From: Lachnospiraceae bacterium
GTDB taxonomy: Bacteria; Bacillota; Clostridia; Lachnospirales; Lachnospiraceae
Assembly (NCBI GenBank): GCA_900768755.1
Contig: CAAGDV010000030.1
Span: 48,965 to 112,964, forward strand
Direction of reading: 5' to 3'
DNA: 64,000 nt
The position numbers and the translations under genes were made by a program. This document shows, one piece after another, positions 49,019 through 58,013 of this stretch. How positions within the stretch are numbered: position 1 is the first letter of the stretch; each line of letters begins with the position of its first letter. A model generated the notes under the pieces. That model was not told the origin of the DNA, searched no databases, and saw nothing but the letters and a program-made list of their open reading frames with translations.

Positions 49019-51097
49019 CTATCTGAAAACATATATTGATGTACTGCTTAAAACTTTCTCGCTTGTCGTCTTTTGAACCACAACCAGCTTATCTCCCGGT
49101 TCCATAAGGTAATCATCGATTACAAGTTCATTTTCCGTATTATATAATGTCTCAACATACTCATCATTAACCACGACAAGACTGTCCTTTGTGAAATTAT
49201 TGCCTTCAACAATCACATGTCCCGAAATGTTACGCACATTGGTGACATTAATATTTCTGTATCCCATTCTAAGATTGGTAATCTGATACGGGAGTTCTCC
49301 CTCATATACCAGGCAGTCACCGTACAGAATGTCGTACTCCAAAAGAGTAAGGTTATCAAGGTATTCTTCCTGATTCTCCTCATCCATAAACGTAAGGTGA
49401 TATTTTGATATAATTCCACCGGTCAGACCCGCCCTGTCAAGCACAACGGATGAGAGTTGGAAAGCCTGGACATCTCTATCCGACTTCTCAAGTCCGATAT
49501 TGTCCCATATTACATACTGTGTCTGATAGATATTGTTGTTGGTAAGATCCTCATCTTCAATATCAATTGAAGGCAGATGGTCTCCGAATATTACAAGTAT
49601 GGTCTTCTCGTCTCTTTCTGTCAGACGTCTTATGAGCTCCGCCACAAAATCATCCATCTCTTTCAGCTGGTTAACGTAGTACTCAAATCCATCCGGATTG
49701 CCGGTAATGTCGTTGTTGCCCACCTTAATCGGAAGCTCAATTCCCTCCGTATTCTCAGGGTAATCGCCATGTCCCTGCACCGAGATTGTGTACACAAAAT
49801 CCTGCTGCTCAGAGGCATCAAGAATTCCCAGAAGCTCATCAACGAGATATATGTCCTTACACCAGCCAATCGGCGTCTCCTCGTACTCGTGAAAATATTC
49901 TATTGACGTAAAAGTATCGTAACCAAGTCTTGAAAATACTTCGTTCCTCTGGTAAAAATCTCCGTCATTATTGTGCAGGGCGTTGATTCTGTACCCGTAT
50001 TCCGCAAGATAATATCCGATTGACTCGCACGCCTTGCTCCTCAAAACGGTTTTGTACGGATATTCACCGGGTCCGAAATCGTCAAGATTCATACCGCTCA
50101 TTATCTCAAACTCCGTGTTGGCCGTTCCTGCTCCAAAAGACGGAACAGAAAGATACCCCGAAGAATATCTGCTGTAAAGTTCCCTCATGGTAGGAATCGG
50201 GTCCTCCGAAAACTCAAGTCCGATAATGGACATCGGATCAAAAAATGATTCCAGCTGAAGAAAAATAATATTAGGGCGTTTATCCTGCGGCATAGTAACG
50301 TCATCCGGATTCTCCGGCTCTGTCGGCTGCTCTCCCGTAGGCTCCTCGGTTGTCGGGTTCTCAACAACAGCTCCTCCCGGAAGCCTATCCAAAATGTCCT
50401 CAACCCTGTCCGGCGAGTAATCCTTCGGCTTATGAATTCCGCTGTTAATCAGCGAACTAATAAAGCAGTAGTTAAAACCATATTGGCGGTACGCCTCACG
50501 GATATTTCCGAAATTGTCTGCCAGTATCCCCGTGCCGTTGCCGAGATTAAGCCCGAGCATAATAAGTCCGAAGCTTGTGGTGAGCACCAGCGCACATTTG
50601 AGCGGGTTGCTCTTCTCCTTGACCGACGGCGACTTGATTGCAAGAAATATGATTCCGCCGATTATCGCAACAACCAGCACGCACAGCATGATGATTCCCG
50701 GAAGTGAAATATACTGCCTGATGATTTTTAACCCGTCACCGATATTAAAAAAATCAGGTGCCGTAAACGGCGTCTTTCTGTTGGCGCTTATGACACAGTT
50801 TACGATACCCAGAACAAGCCACAGGGCACTTACGAGCGCTGTGGCAAATACTCTTTTTTTGAAAAAAGGAACAATACACATGGTCAGAAAAATCAGCATT
50901 GTATTAAATAAAAATACAAGCGGTCCGGTAAACACATGAATAATTCCCTTTATGAACGAAAGCCTGTTAAGACATTCGATTAAGAAATTCAACAGAATTG
51001 AGCAGAGTCCTAATCTTACCCAGATAACACTAAAGAACCTGTTGTTCCATATTTTAATGACTCCGGCAGCAAATCTGCTGTTAGTAATCTTACTCAT
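49019..51097 (-). CDS. LtaS-like membrane sulfatase/phosphoglycerol transferase
   Basis: 692 residues. About five membrane helices in the first ~170 residues, then a disordered Pro/Glu-rich linker (~250-270) and an extracellular alkaline-phosphatase-superfamily domain: NIIFLQLESFFDPM at its start, SFGAGTANTEFEIMSGM with the nucleophile Thr, FVYTISVQGHGDYPE and ILVIFGDHLPS for metal binding. These are hallmarks of lipoteichoic-acid synthase-like enzymes. A C-terminal beta domain of ~90 residues (VTNVRNISGHVIVEGNNFTK, IPT/Ig-like) is an addition not present in classic LtaS. It probably transfers glycerol phosphate to a surface glycolipid or glycan. GAGG upstream. Confidence 0.88.
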   Translation of the reverse strand: MSKITNSRFAAGVIKIWNNRFFSVIWVRLGLCSILLNFLIECLNRLSFIKGIIHVFTGPLVFLFNTMLIFLTMCIVPFFKKRVFATALVSALWLVLGIVNCVISANRKTPFTAPDFFNIGDGLKIIRQYISLPGIIMLCVLVVAIIGGIIFLAIKSPSVKEKSNPLKCALVLTTSFGLIMLGLNLGNGTGILADNFGNIREAYRQYGFNYCFISSLINSGIHKPKDYSPDRVEDILDRLPGGAVVENPTTEEPTGEQPTEPENPDDVTMPQDKRPNIIFLQLESFFDPMSIIGLEFSEDPIPTMRELYSRYSSGYLSVPSFGAGTANTEFEIMSGMNLDDFGPGEYPYKTVLRSKACESIGYYLAEYGYRINALHNNDGDFYQRNEVFSRLGYDTFTSIEYFHEYEETPIGWCKDIYLVDELLGILDASEQQDFVYTISVQGHGDYPENTEGIELPIKVGNNDITGNPDGFEYYVNQLKEMDDFVAELIRRLTERDEKTILVIFGDHLPSIDIEDEDLTNNNIYQTQYVIWDNIGLEKSDRDVQAFQLSSVVLDRAGLTGGIISKYHLTFMDEENQEEYLDNLTLLEYDILYGDCLVYEGELPYQITNLRMGYRNINVTNVRNISGHVIVEGNNFTKDSLVVVNDEYVETLYNTENELVIDDYLMEPGDKLVVVQKTTSEKVLSSTSIYVFR

Positions 51098-51105
51098 ACC
51101 ATCCT

Positions 51106-51954
51106 CTATTTTCCTGCGACTTTACCCTTAATGTTTTCTCTTAAGTCCCTCGCCTTATCTTTGAGGCGTGCATTGGCTGTTCTGGACATAATAACTGCTG
51201 TTGCATATCTCATCGAAGAATCGTACTCCCCGACCCTTGCTGCCAAATCAGCAATAAGATAGTCAAAAGTTGCCTCGTCCATACCGCAGATGGGAAAATC
51301 CTCCTTAGCGCGGCTGTTTACAAAGCCTTCATAAGCGTTGCGCACCATCTCCGTCTCGTTGTCCTCACACTCCTTCTTCTGCGCCTGATAATTGGGCAGT
51401 GCAGTGTCGAGGTTCTCCTTTTTGCCGCGGTATAACCATGCTATCTTCAGGCATGTATATGCACGTTCGCTTACCTTGGCTCTTTTCACGATAGCGTTAA
51501 ACAAGGCCAGCTTATGCCTGTTGATGGCCTCATCATAGGTGTATGTAACTCCGGTCTCCGGAAGTTTCTCAAACTGGCAGGAGATATTGTCCTTGATGAG
51601 TTTTGCCTGCGCAGTGGTCATATATCCAAAAAACCTGCTTAGTGCTGCGTATCCGCAGTGAGGGCATACTATCGCATCATATTTGATTGAATCTATCCCC
51701 GAATACTTGGGTCTCAAATCGGAATCCGAGCCGATAAGCCTGGGCTTGCCGGTCTTGACCGTCTTTGATTTGAATTCCTTGTCACATACCGGACACTGGA
51801 TATTCTTATCAAAAATAAAATCCGACTCGGATATTACTTTTGCGGCGCCGGGCTCTGCTGCCGCGGTCTCCTTTTTGTTATCTTCGTCATAGATCTTTAC
51901 CTTGGATAGTCCGACCAGGCCCATGGACTCAAGTCCTGAAAAAACATTCCCCAT
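51106..51954 (-). CDS. DUF2225 family protein
   Basis: 282 residues. A zinc-ribbon-like N-terminal part (FDKNIQCPVCDKEFKSKTVK and VCPHCGYAALSRFFG), then a helical TPR-like region (YTYDEAINRHKLALFNAIVK; YTCLKIAWLYRGKKENLD). This is the DUF2225 layout; function unknown, frequent in Clostridia. Cytosolic. Good ribosome-binding site (GGAGG). It sits between glnS and the LtaS-like gene with gaps of 12 and 8 bases, so the three likely form one transcript. Confidence 0.88.
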   Translation of the reverse strand: MGNVFSGLESMGLVGLSKVKIYDEDNKKETAAAEPGAAKVISESDFIFDKNIQCPVCDKEFKSKTVKTGKPRLIGSDSDLRPKYSGIDSIKYDAIVCPHCGYAALSRFFGYMTTAQAKLIKDNISCQFEKLPETGVTYTYDEAINRHKLALFNAIVKRAKVSERAYTCLKIAWLYRGKKENLDTALPNYQAQKKECEDNETEMVRNAYEGFVNSRAKEDFPICGMDEATFDYLIADLAARVGEYDSSMRYATAVIMSRTANARLKDKARDLRENIKGKVAGK

Positions 51955-51966
51955 AAAATACCTCCG

Positions 51967-53631
51967 TTATTTCAGCTTAAAGGAGCTCTTTAATGATACT
52001 ATCCTGTTAAATACCGGACAACCTTCCTCGGAATCCTTGTAATCCACACAGAAGAATCCGTTGCGAACAAACTGGAAGCTCTCATATGCCTTAGCCTCCA
52101 TCAAAGCCGGTTCAACATAGCATTCATCGACTACCGTAAGCGAGTCAGGATTAAGGTTGAGGCTTCCGTCCTCATTGTAGACGCCCTTCTCTTCGTCCAC
52201 AATGTTCTCATAAAGCCTTGCCGTAACTTTGCCCGCATGAGGAGCGCTCACCCAGTGAATCGTTCCCTTAACTTTGCGGCCGTTAAATCCGCTTCCGCTC
52301 TTGGTCTCGGGGTCGTAAGTGCAGTGCACTTCGGTAATTACACCATTCTCGTCCTTAACGCATCCCGTACATTTTACAAAATAAGCATTCATCAGCCGGA
52401 CTTCGTTGCCCGGGAACAATCTGTAATACTTGCTTGGCGGCTCCTCCATAAAATCCTCTCGCTCGATGTAGAGTTCGCGCGAGAAGGGAACCTTTCTCGT
52501 TCCGAGTTCAGGATTCTCCAGATTGTTGTCCACATCCAGATACTCCGTCTCACCTTCCGGATAATTGTCGATAATGAGCTTAACCGGGTTAAGCACCGCC
52601 ATCATTCTCGGTCTTTTAAGTTTCAGATCTTCCCTGATACAGTACTCAAGCATTGCATAATCAACCGAGCTGTTGGCTTTGGCAACGCCCACGAGGTCAA
52701 CAAACATCCTGATTGACTCGGGCGTAAATCCTCTTCTTCGCAAAGCTGCAATCGATACGAGCCTCGGGTCATCCCAGCCGTCAACGATTCCCTCCTCAAC
52801 AAGCTTCTTGATGTATCTCTTACCCGTGATGACATTGGTGAGATAAAGCTTGGCAAACTCAATCTGCTTGGGCGGATTCTCATATTCAAGCTCGCGCACA
52901 ACCCAGTCGTAAAGCGGTCTGTGGTCCTCAAACTCAAGCGTACAGATGGAATGCGTCACTCCCTCGGTCGCATCCTCAATCGGATGGGCAAAATCATACA
53001 TCGGATAGATGCACCATGCGTCGCCCTGTCTGTGATGCGACTGATGTGCAATCCTGTAAATAACCGGGTCACGCATATTGATATTGGGCGACGCCATGTC
53101 AATCTTAGCCCTTAAAACCTTCTCGCCGTCAGCGTATCTGCCGTTCTTCATATCCGTAAAAAGTGCAAGATTCTCTTCAATGCTCCGGTTTCTGTACGGG
53201 CTGTCCTTGCCGGGCTCGGTGAGTGTTCCGCGGTACTCTCTTATCTCGTCCGCAGTCAAATCGCACACATAGGCTTTGCCCTTCTTAATAAGCTTCACAG
53301 CTGCCTCGTACATTATCTGAAAATAGTCAGAGGCAAAAAACAATCTGTCCTCATAGTCTGCTCCAAGCCAGTTGACATCCGCCTTTATCGACTCGACAAA
53401 CTCTTCCTTCTCCTTCGTGGGGTTGGTGTCGTCAAATCTCAGATTGAACTGTCCGCCGTACTGCTGTGCAAGACCATAGTTAAGAAGTATGGACTTGGCA
53501 TGTCCGATATGCAAATATCCGTTGGGTTCGGGCGGAAATCTTGTCTTAACTGTTTCGCAATGACCCTCCGCAAGGTCTTTATCAATAATCTGCTCGATAA
53601 AATTTCTGGAAATCACTTCTTCATTATCCAT
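51967..53631 (-). CDS. glnS: Glutaminyl-tRNA synthetase
   Basis: Charges tRNA-Gln with glutamine; 554 residues. The class I HIGH motif is in RFPPEPNGYLHIGHAKSILL, and GWDDPRLVSIAALRRRGFTP is typical GlnRS. The KMSKS-equivalent loop is odd: TNVITGKRYIKKL where most GlnRS have VMSKRKL, so the Ser is Gly. The C-terminal beta-barrel anticodon domains are complete (GTRKVPFSRELYIEREDF). GGAGG upstream and its own promoter, divergent from tyrS. No T-box in the leader. Confidence 0.95.
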   Translation of the reverse strand: MDNEEVISRNFIEQIIDKDLAEGHCETVKTRFPPEPNGYLHIGHAKSILLNYGLAQQYGGQFNLRFDDTNPTKEKEEFVESIKADVNWLGADYEDRLFFASDYFQIMYEAAVKLIKKGKAYVCDLTADEIREYRGTLTEPGKDSPYRNRSIEENLALFTDMKNGRYADGEKVLRAKIDMASPNINMRDPVIYRIAHQSHHRQGDAWCIYPMYDFAHPIEDATEGVTHSICTLEFEDHRPLYDWVVRELEYENPPKQIEFAKLYLTNVITGKRYIKKLVEEGIVDGWDDPRLVSIAALRRRGFTPESIRMFVDLVGVAKANSSVDYAMLEYCIREDLKLKRPRMMAVLNPVKLIIDNYPEGETEYLDVDNNLENPELGTRKVPFSRELYIEREDFMEEPPSKYYRLFPGNEVRLMNAYFVKCTGCVKDENGVITEVHCTYDPETKSGSGFNGRKVKGTIHWVSAPHAGKVTARLYENIVDEEKGVYNEDGSLNLNPDSLTVVDECYVEPALMEAKAYESFQFVRNGFFCVDYKDSEEGCPVFNRIVSLKSSFKLK

Positions 53632-53663
53632 AGCAATATTACCTCCAAAATACTCATAGTGTA

Positions 53664-53692
53664 ATGATAACAGAATCGACCGTTTTTTACAA
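53664..53692 (-). promoter_or_regulatory. Probable glnS promoter
   Basis: Minus strand: TTGTAA (53692-53687), 17 bases, TATCAT (53669-53664). Both boxes are imperfect. Confidence 0.5.
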
Positions 53693-53712
53693 TCTCATTT
53701 TGGCAAAAACTA

Positions 53713-53741
53713 TTGACTTTTATCTTTCTCTACAATAAAAT
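53713..53741 (+). promoter_or_regulatory. SigmaA promoter of tyrS
   Basis: TTGACT (53713-53718), 17 bases, TAAAAT (53736-53741), 35 bases before the ATG. The leader is too short for a T-box, so tyrS here is not T-box regulated. Confidence 0.75.
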
Positions 53742-53776
53742 GCAATTATTATTGAATGAAACAATGGGGTAATATT

Positions 53777-54997
53777 ATGACAATTTACGATGAACTTGTG
53801 GCCCGTGGTCTTATCGCTCAGGTGACCGACGAGGAACTTATTAAGGATCTCATCAACAACGGCAAAGCTACTTTTTACATTGGCTTTGACTGTACGGCAG
53901 ACAGTCTGACGGCGGGACATTTTATGGCGCTCACTCTCATGAAGAGACTGCAGATGGCAGGCAATAAGCCTATTGCCTTAATCGGCGGCGGAACTACCAT
54001 GATCGGTGACCCTTCGGGAAGAACCGATATGCGTAAGATGCTTACCAAAGAAGACATTGACCACAACGCAGCATGCTTTAAGCGCCAGATGGAGAATTTC
54101 ATTGATTTTTCCGACGGCAAGGCACTTATGGTCAACAATGCGGACTGGCTTCTCAGCCTTAACTATGTCGAGCTTCTCCGTGAAGTCGGCGCATGCTTTT
54201 CAGTTAACAACATGCTCCGCGCGGAGTGCTACAAGCAGCGCATGGAGAAGGGCTTAAGTTTTTTGGAATTCAACTACATGATTATGCAGTCGTATGATTT
54301 TTATCATATGTTCAAGGAGTACGGATGCAACCTTCAGTTTGGCGGCGATGACCAGTGGAGCAACATGCTCGGCGGTACAGAGCTTATCCGTAAGAAGCTC
54401 GGCAAAGATGCCCACGCGATGACAATCACCCTTCTCACCGATTCCCAGGGCAAGAAGATGGGCAAAACAGCGGGCAATGCGGTATGGCTTGACGCCAACA
54501 AGACAAGCCCTTACGATTTCTTCCAGTACTGGAGAAACATTGACGATTCGGATGTAATCAAATGCATAAAGATGCTGACTTTCCTTCCTCTGTCGCAGAT
54601 TGAAGATATGGAGTCATGGGAAGGAGCCAGACTTAACGAAGCCAAGGAGATTCTCGCCTACGAGCTCACCAAAATGGTTCACGGCGATGAGGAGGCCCGT
54701 AAAGCCCTCGACAGCGCAAGAGCTGTTTTCGGCGCAGGTGATTTTGAAAATATGCCGACCGCTTCGGTTTCTTCGGATGACTTTAAGGACGGAACAATTG
54801 ACATTCTTTCACTTATCGTCGCAGGCGGTCTTTGCGCTACACGTTCAGATGCCCGCCGCAACGTTGAACAGGGCGGGGTAACCGTCAACGGAGAGAAAGT
54901 AACCGATTTCCGCACCACTTACACCAAAGATGATTTCGGCGACGGAATCGTTATCAGAAGAGGCAAAAAAGCTTTCAAGAAGATTGTTTTGGAATAA
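53777..54997 (+). CDS. tyrS: Tyrosyl-tRNA synthetase
   Basis: Charges tRNA-Tyr; 406 residues from ATG 53777 (GGGG at 7-8 bases; an in-frame ATG at 53756 lacks a site). Class I motifs: ADSLTAGHFMALTLMKRLQ (HIGH-like), GGDDQWSNM for tRNA/tyrosine binding, and QGKKMGKTAGNAVWL (KMSKS-like). C-terminal S4 RNA-binding domain with LCATRSDARRNVEQGGVTVN. Complete, normal length, followed by a strong terminator. Confidence 0.97.
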   Translation: MTIYDELVARGLIAQVTDEELIKDLINNGKATFYIGFDCTADSLTAGHFMALTLMKRLQMAGNKPIALIGGGTTMIGDPSGRTDMRKMLTKEDIDHNAACFKRQMENFIDFSDGKALMVNNADWLLSLNYVELLREVGACFSVNNMLRAECYKQRMEKGLSFLEFNYMIMQSYDFYHMFKEYGCNLQFGGDDQWSNMLGGTELIRKKLGKDAHAMTITLLTDSQGKKMGKTAGNAVWLDANKTSPYDFFQYWRNIDDSDVIKCIKMLTFLPLSQIEDMESWEGARLNEAKEILAYELTKMVHGDEEARKALDSARAVFGAGDFENMPTASVSSDDFKDGTIDILSLIVAGGLCATRSDARRNVEQGGVTVNGEKVTDFRTTYTKDDFGDGIVIRRGKKAFKKIVLE

Positions 54998-55017
54998 ATA
55001 GTATCAAGACTAATCCG

Positions 55018-55052
55018 GCGCACTGTCCGCATTTGTGTACAGTGCGCCGTTT
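55018..55052 (+). terminator. Terminator of tyrS
   Basis: GGCGCACTGT and ACAGTGCGCC arms around a 12-base loop, then GTTTTTG. The next ~100 bases to the aroB end show nothing convincing. Confidence 0.85.
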
Positions 55053-55157
55053 TTGTTTTTGATGAGGTTGCGGTGCTGTAGCCGAAGCCGAAGGATACGA
55101 ATACCAAAAGCATGCTAAAGACTTCGCCAAAGCATACATCGGGTAGATGTATCCACA

Positions 55158-56267
55158 CTACATTTCCATAATTATTTCCCGTATTGTCTCCTCCGAAACC
55201 GGGGTTGCATATTCGTTTTCCCCAAAGCAAACAACTGCTCCGATTCCCTTCTGGACTACAAAACGGAGTCTGCCGTCGCGCACTTTTTTGTCCGTATACA
55301 GCTTTGTGACAAGTTTTTCCCTGTCAATATAATCAGGAACCGCAACCGGAAGATGGGCTGAGTCAAGAAGTTTTATCAGCCTGTCAACCTGTGAAGCGTC
55401 CATATAACCCATTTTCTTTGAAAGAAGCGCCTGGGCAACCAGTCCGATTGATACTGCCTCACCGTGAAGCAGCCTGTAATCGCTGGCGGTCTCAATCGCC
55501 CTTCCCACGGTATGTCCGAGGTTAAGTACCTCTCTTAAGCCACTCTCCCTCTCATCCTGCATAACAACGCGGTATTTGATATTGCAGTTGGCCTTTGCTA
55601 TATGCTCGCAGGATGTCTCCTCTATTCCGAGAATGTCCTCCATGTGTTCTTCCAGATACCCAAACAATTCCTCATCGGCAAGGCATGCATGCTTAACCGT
55701 CTCAGCCAGACCGCAGTACACCTCTCTCTTCGGCAGCGTATTCCAGCAGTCAATGTCGATATACACCTTTTTCGGCTGGTTAAAAAGACCGATAAGATTG
55801 GTTGCCAGCGGTGTGTCCACCGCGGTTTTCCCCCCTATGGAAGCGTCCGCTGCCGCCAAAAGACTTGTGGCGTAGTTCACAAAAGGAACGCCTCTTGCAA
55901 AAGTGCCTGCAACAAAACCCGCAACGTCGCTTACGACTCCGCCGCCCACAGCGATAACCGCGCAGTCACGCCTGTAGCCGAAAGACAGCATTTGGTCCTC
56001 AATATATTCCTTGGTGGCGCGTGTTTTGCTCTTTTCGCCCGCCGGGAACACAATCAGGTTGGCGGTATAGTTTTCTTTGATGAGAGCGTCCGTAATCGCC
56101 TGCGCATACAAAGGCAGAACATTATCGTCCGTTATCACCGCAAATTTTTTGATTCGTCCAAACAGTCCGCCCTTAATGTCTTCTACAAGGACATCTGTAA
56201 GCTTCCTTCCAATCTCAATATCATACGAATCATCTACCGTTTTGACAAGATTAACTCTGTATTTCAT
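55158..56267 (-). CDS. aroB: 3-dehydroquinate synthase
   Basis: Second step of the shikimate pathway, DAHP to 3-dehydroquinate; 369 residues. NAD-binding VFPAGEKSKTRATKEYIEDQ and AVGGGVVSDVAGFVAGTFAR, then VPFVNYATSLLAAADASIGGK and metal ligands in LRE-VLNLGHTVGRAIE and LLHGEAVSIG. Full length. AGGAGG lies just before the ATG and 9 bases separate it from the ABC exporter gene upstream, so it may be part of that transcript. No other aro gene is near. Confidence 0.95.
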   Translation of the reverse strand: MKYRVNLVKTVDDSYDIEIGRKLTDVLVEDIKGGLFGRIKKFAVITDDNVLPLYAQAITDALIKENYTANLIVFPAGEKSKTRATKEYIEDQMLSFGYRRDCAVIAVGGGVVSDVAGFVAGTFARGVPFVNYATSLLAAADASIGGKTAVDTPLATNLIGLFNQPKKVYIDIDCWNTLPKREVYCGLAETVKHACLADEELFGYLEEHMEDILGIEETSCEHIAKANCNIKYRVVMQDERESGLREVLNLGHTVGRAIETASDYRLLHGEAVSIGLVAQALLSKKMGYMDASQVDRLIKLLDSAHLPVAVPDYIDREKLVTKLYTDKKVRDGRLRFVVQKGIGAVVCFGENEYATPVSEETIREIIMEM

Positions 56268-56276
56268 CTAAGCCTC

Positions 56277-58013
56277 CTAGGATGTAAACTGGCTGTAGTA
56301 CAATGTGCTGTAGAAACCGCCCTTTGCAAGCAGTTCTTCGTGGTTGCCCTGCTCTATCACGTTTCCGTCCTTCATTACCAGAATGATGTCTGCGGACTGT
56401 ATTGTGGACAGACGGTGTGCAACAATAAAGCTTGTTCTTCCCTGCATCATATTGGCAAAAGCCTTCTGAATACGCATCTCCGTTCTTGTATCAATCGAGC
56501 TTGTCGCTTCGTCAAGTATAAGCATCGGAGGCAGACAGAGCATTACCCTTGCAATGCACAAAAGCTGTTTCTGACCCTGCGAAAGATTGCCGCCGTCCTC
56601 GCCGATAACCGTATCGTATCCGTTCGGAAGACGTTTGATAAAGCTGTGGGCGTGCGCGGCTTTCGCTGCCGCAACGACCTCTTCATCAGTGGCATCAGGC
56701 TTACCGGTTGTGATATTATCCCGGATTGTTCCGGCCTTAAGCCAGGTCTCCTGAAGCACCATGCCGTAATTGCTTCTTAAGCTCTTCCGGCTGACATCCC
56801 GTATATCAATGCCCTCGACGCTTATACTGCCCGAATTCACATCATAGAAACGCATCAAAAGATTGATTATTGTTGTTTTTCCACAGCCCGTAGGACCGAC
56901 AATGGCAACTCTCTGACCGGGCTTAACCGACAGATTAAAATTCTCGATAAGCTTCTGCTCATCGGTATATGAAAAATACACATCCTTCAAATCAATGTGT
57001 CCCTCGCCCATCTTTACACAAAGCTCGTCCGATGCATCGGGAGTCTGGCACTCTTCCTCAATAAGGTTGAGAATTCTCTCGGCACATGCCAGAGCGTTCT
57101 GAAGCTCGGTTATCACGCCTGTAATCTCGTTAAAGGGTTTGGTGTACTGATTGGCATAGCTTAAAAATGCCGAAAGATTTCCGACCGAAAGCATTCCGCC
57201 AACAGCGAGAAACGCTCCCGAAAGACACACAAGGGCGTACACAACATTGTTGACAAATCTTGTTGACGGATTGGTTACGGAAGAAAAGAAAATTGCACGA
57301 AGCGAGTATTTTCTGAGTCTCTCGTTGATATCGTCAAACCTCTCTGTCGCCTCATCCTCATGGCAGTACGCCATAACTACCTTCTCGTTGCCAATCATCT
57401 CGTCAATAAATCCGGTCTGCTCACCCCTCGTCTCGGACTGCTTTCTGAACATTGAGTAAGTCTTTTTTGCCACAAACGCCGACACACCGAAGGATAAGGG
57501 CGTGAGCACCACAACAACCAGTGTTATTTTCCAGTTGATGTAAAGCATGAAGCCCAAAGTTCCGAGAATCGTCATAATTCCGGTAAAAAACTGTGTGAAT
57601 CCCATCAAAAGACCGTCGGCAAACTGGTCAACATCCGATATTACCTTACTCACAATCTCTCCGGTAGGATGTGAATCCACATAACGCACCGGCAGAATCT
57701 GAAGGCGGTTAAATGCATCACGTCGTATATCGTGCACAATTTTGTAGGTTATTTTGTTGTTGCAGATATTCATAATCCAGGTAAACACCGATACAACCGC
57801 CATTGTGATAAGGATTATGACGATAATCTTCATTACCGCCGCGAAGTTAACGTTACCCTCCGAGATAATGTTATCGATTGCTTTTCCCTGAAGAATCGGG
57901 ATATACAGCTGTCCTGCCACCGATATTACCGCCATTAAAAGCGATGCGGCCAAAAGAAGCCTGTATCCTCCCAGATATTTCATTACTCTTTTGATTGTGG
58001 AGGCCTTTTTCAT
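56277..58013 (-). CDS. ABC exporter half-transporter, canonical ATP-site subunit
   Basis: Second gene of a heterodimeric type IV ABC exporter; 578 residues. Six membrane helices (~1-310) precede the ATPase: Walker A VGPTGCGKTT, signature LSQGQKQLL, Walker B MLILDEATSSIDTRTE with catalytic Glu and switch VAHRLS with His. With the partner it resembles TM287/288, BmrCD or LmrCD multidrug exporters. GGAGGTG just upstream; its ATG overlaps the partner stop (TAATG). Exports unknown drug-like or lipid substrates from the cytoplasmic side. Confidence 0.93.
   Translation of the reverse strand: MKKASTIKRVMKYLGGYRLLLAASLLMAVISVAGQLYIPILQGKAIDNIISEGNVNFAAVMKIIVIILITMAVVSVFTWIMNICNNKITYKIVHDIRRDAFNRLQILPVRYVDSHPTGEIVSKVISDVDQFADGLLMGFTQFFTGIMTILGTLGFMLYINWKITLVVVVLTPLSFGVSAFVAKKTYSMFRKQSETRGEQTGFIDEMIGNEKVVMAYCHEDEATERFDDINERLRKYSLRAIFFSSVTNPSTRFVNNVVYALVCLSGAFLAVGGMLSVGNLSAFLSYANQYTKPFNEITGVITELQNALACAERILNLIEEECQTPDASDELCVKMGEGHIDLKDVYFSYTDEQKLIENFNLSVKPGQRVAIVGPTGCGKTTIINLLMRFYDVNSGSISVEGIDIRDVSRKSLRSNYGMVLQETWLKAGTIRDNITTGKPDATDEEVVAAAKAAHAHSFIKRLPNGYDTVIGEDGGNLSQGQKQLLCIARVMLCLPPMLILDEATSSIDTRTEMRIQKAFANMMQGRTSFIVAHRLSTIQSADIILVMKDGNVIEQGNHEELLAKGGFYSTLYYSQFTS

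Noticed and set aside
53642..53776. T-box leader for glnS or tyrS
   Set aside because: Leaders are too short, and no T-box sequence or specifier hairpin is seen.
55053..55157. Possible remnant gene between tyrS and aroB
   Set aside because: No frame gives recognisable protein sequence; nothing could be supported.
55602..56780. Long plus-strand frame across aroB and the ABC exporter
   Set aside because: It overlaps two convincing minus-strand genes and shows no protein-like features.
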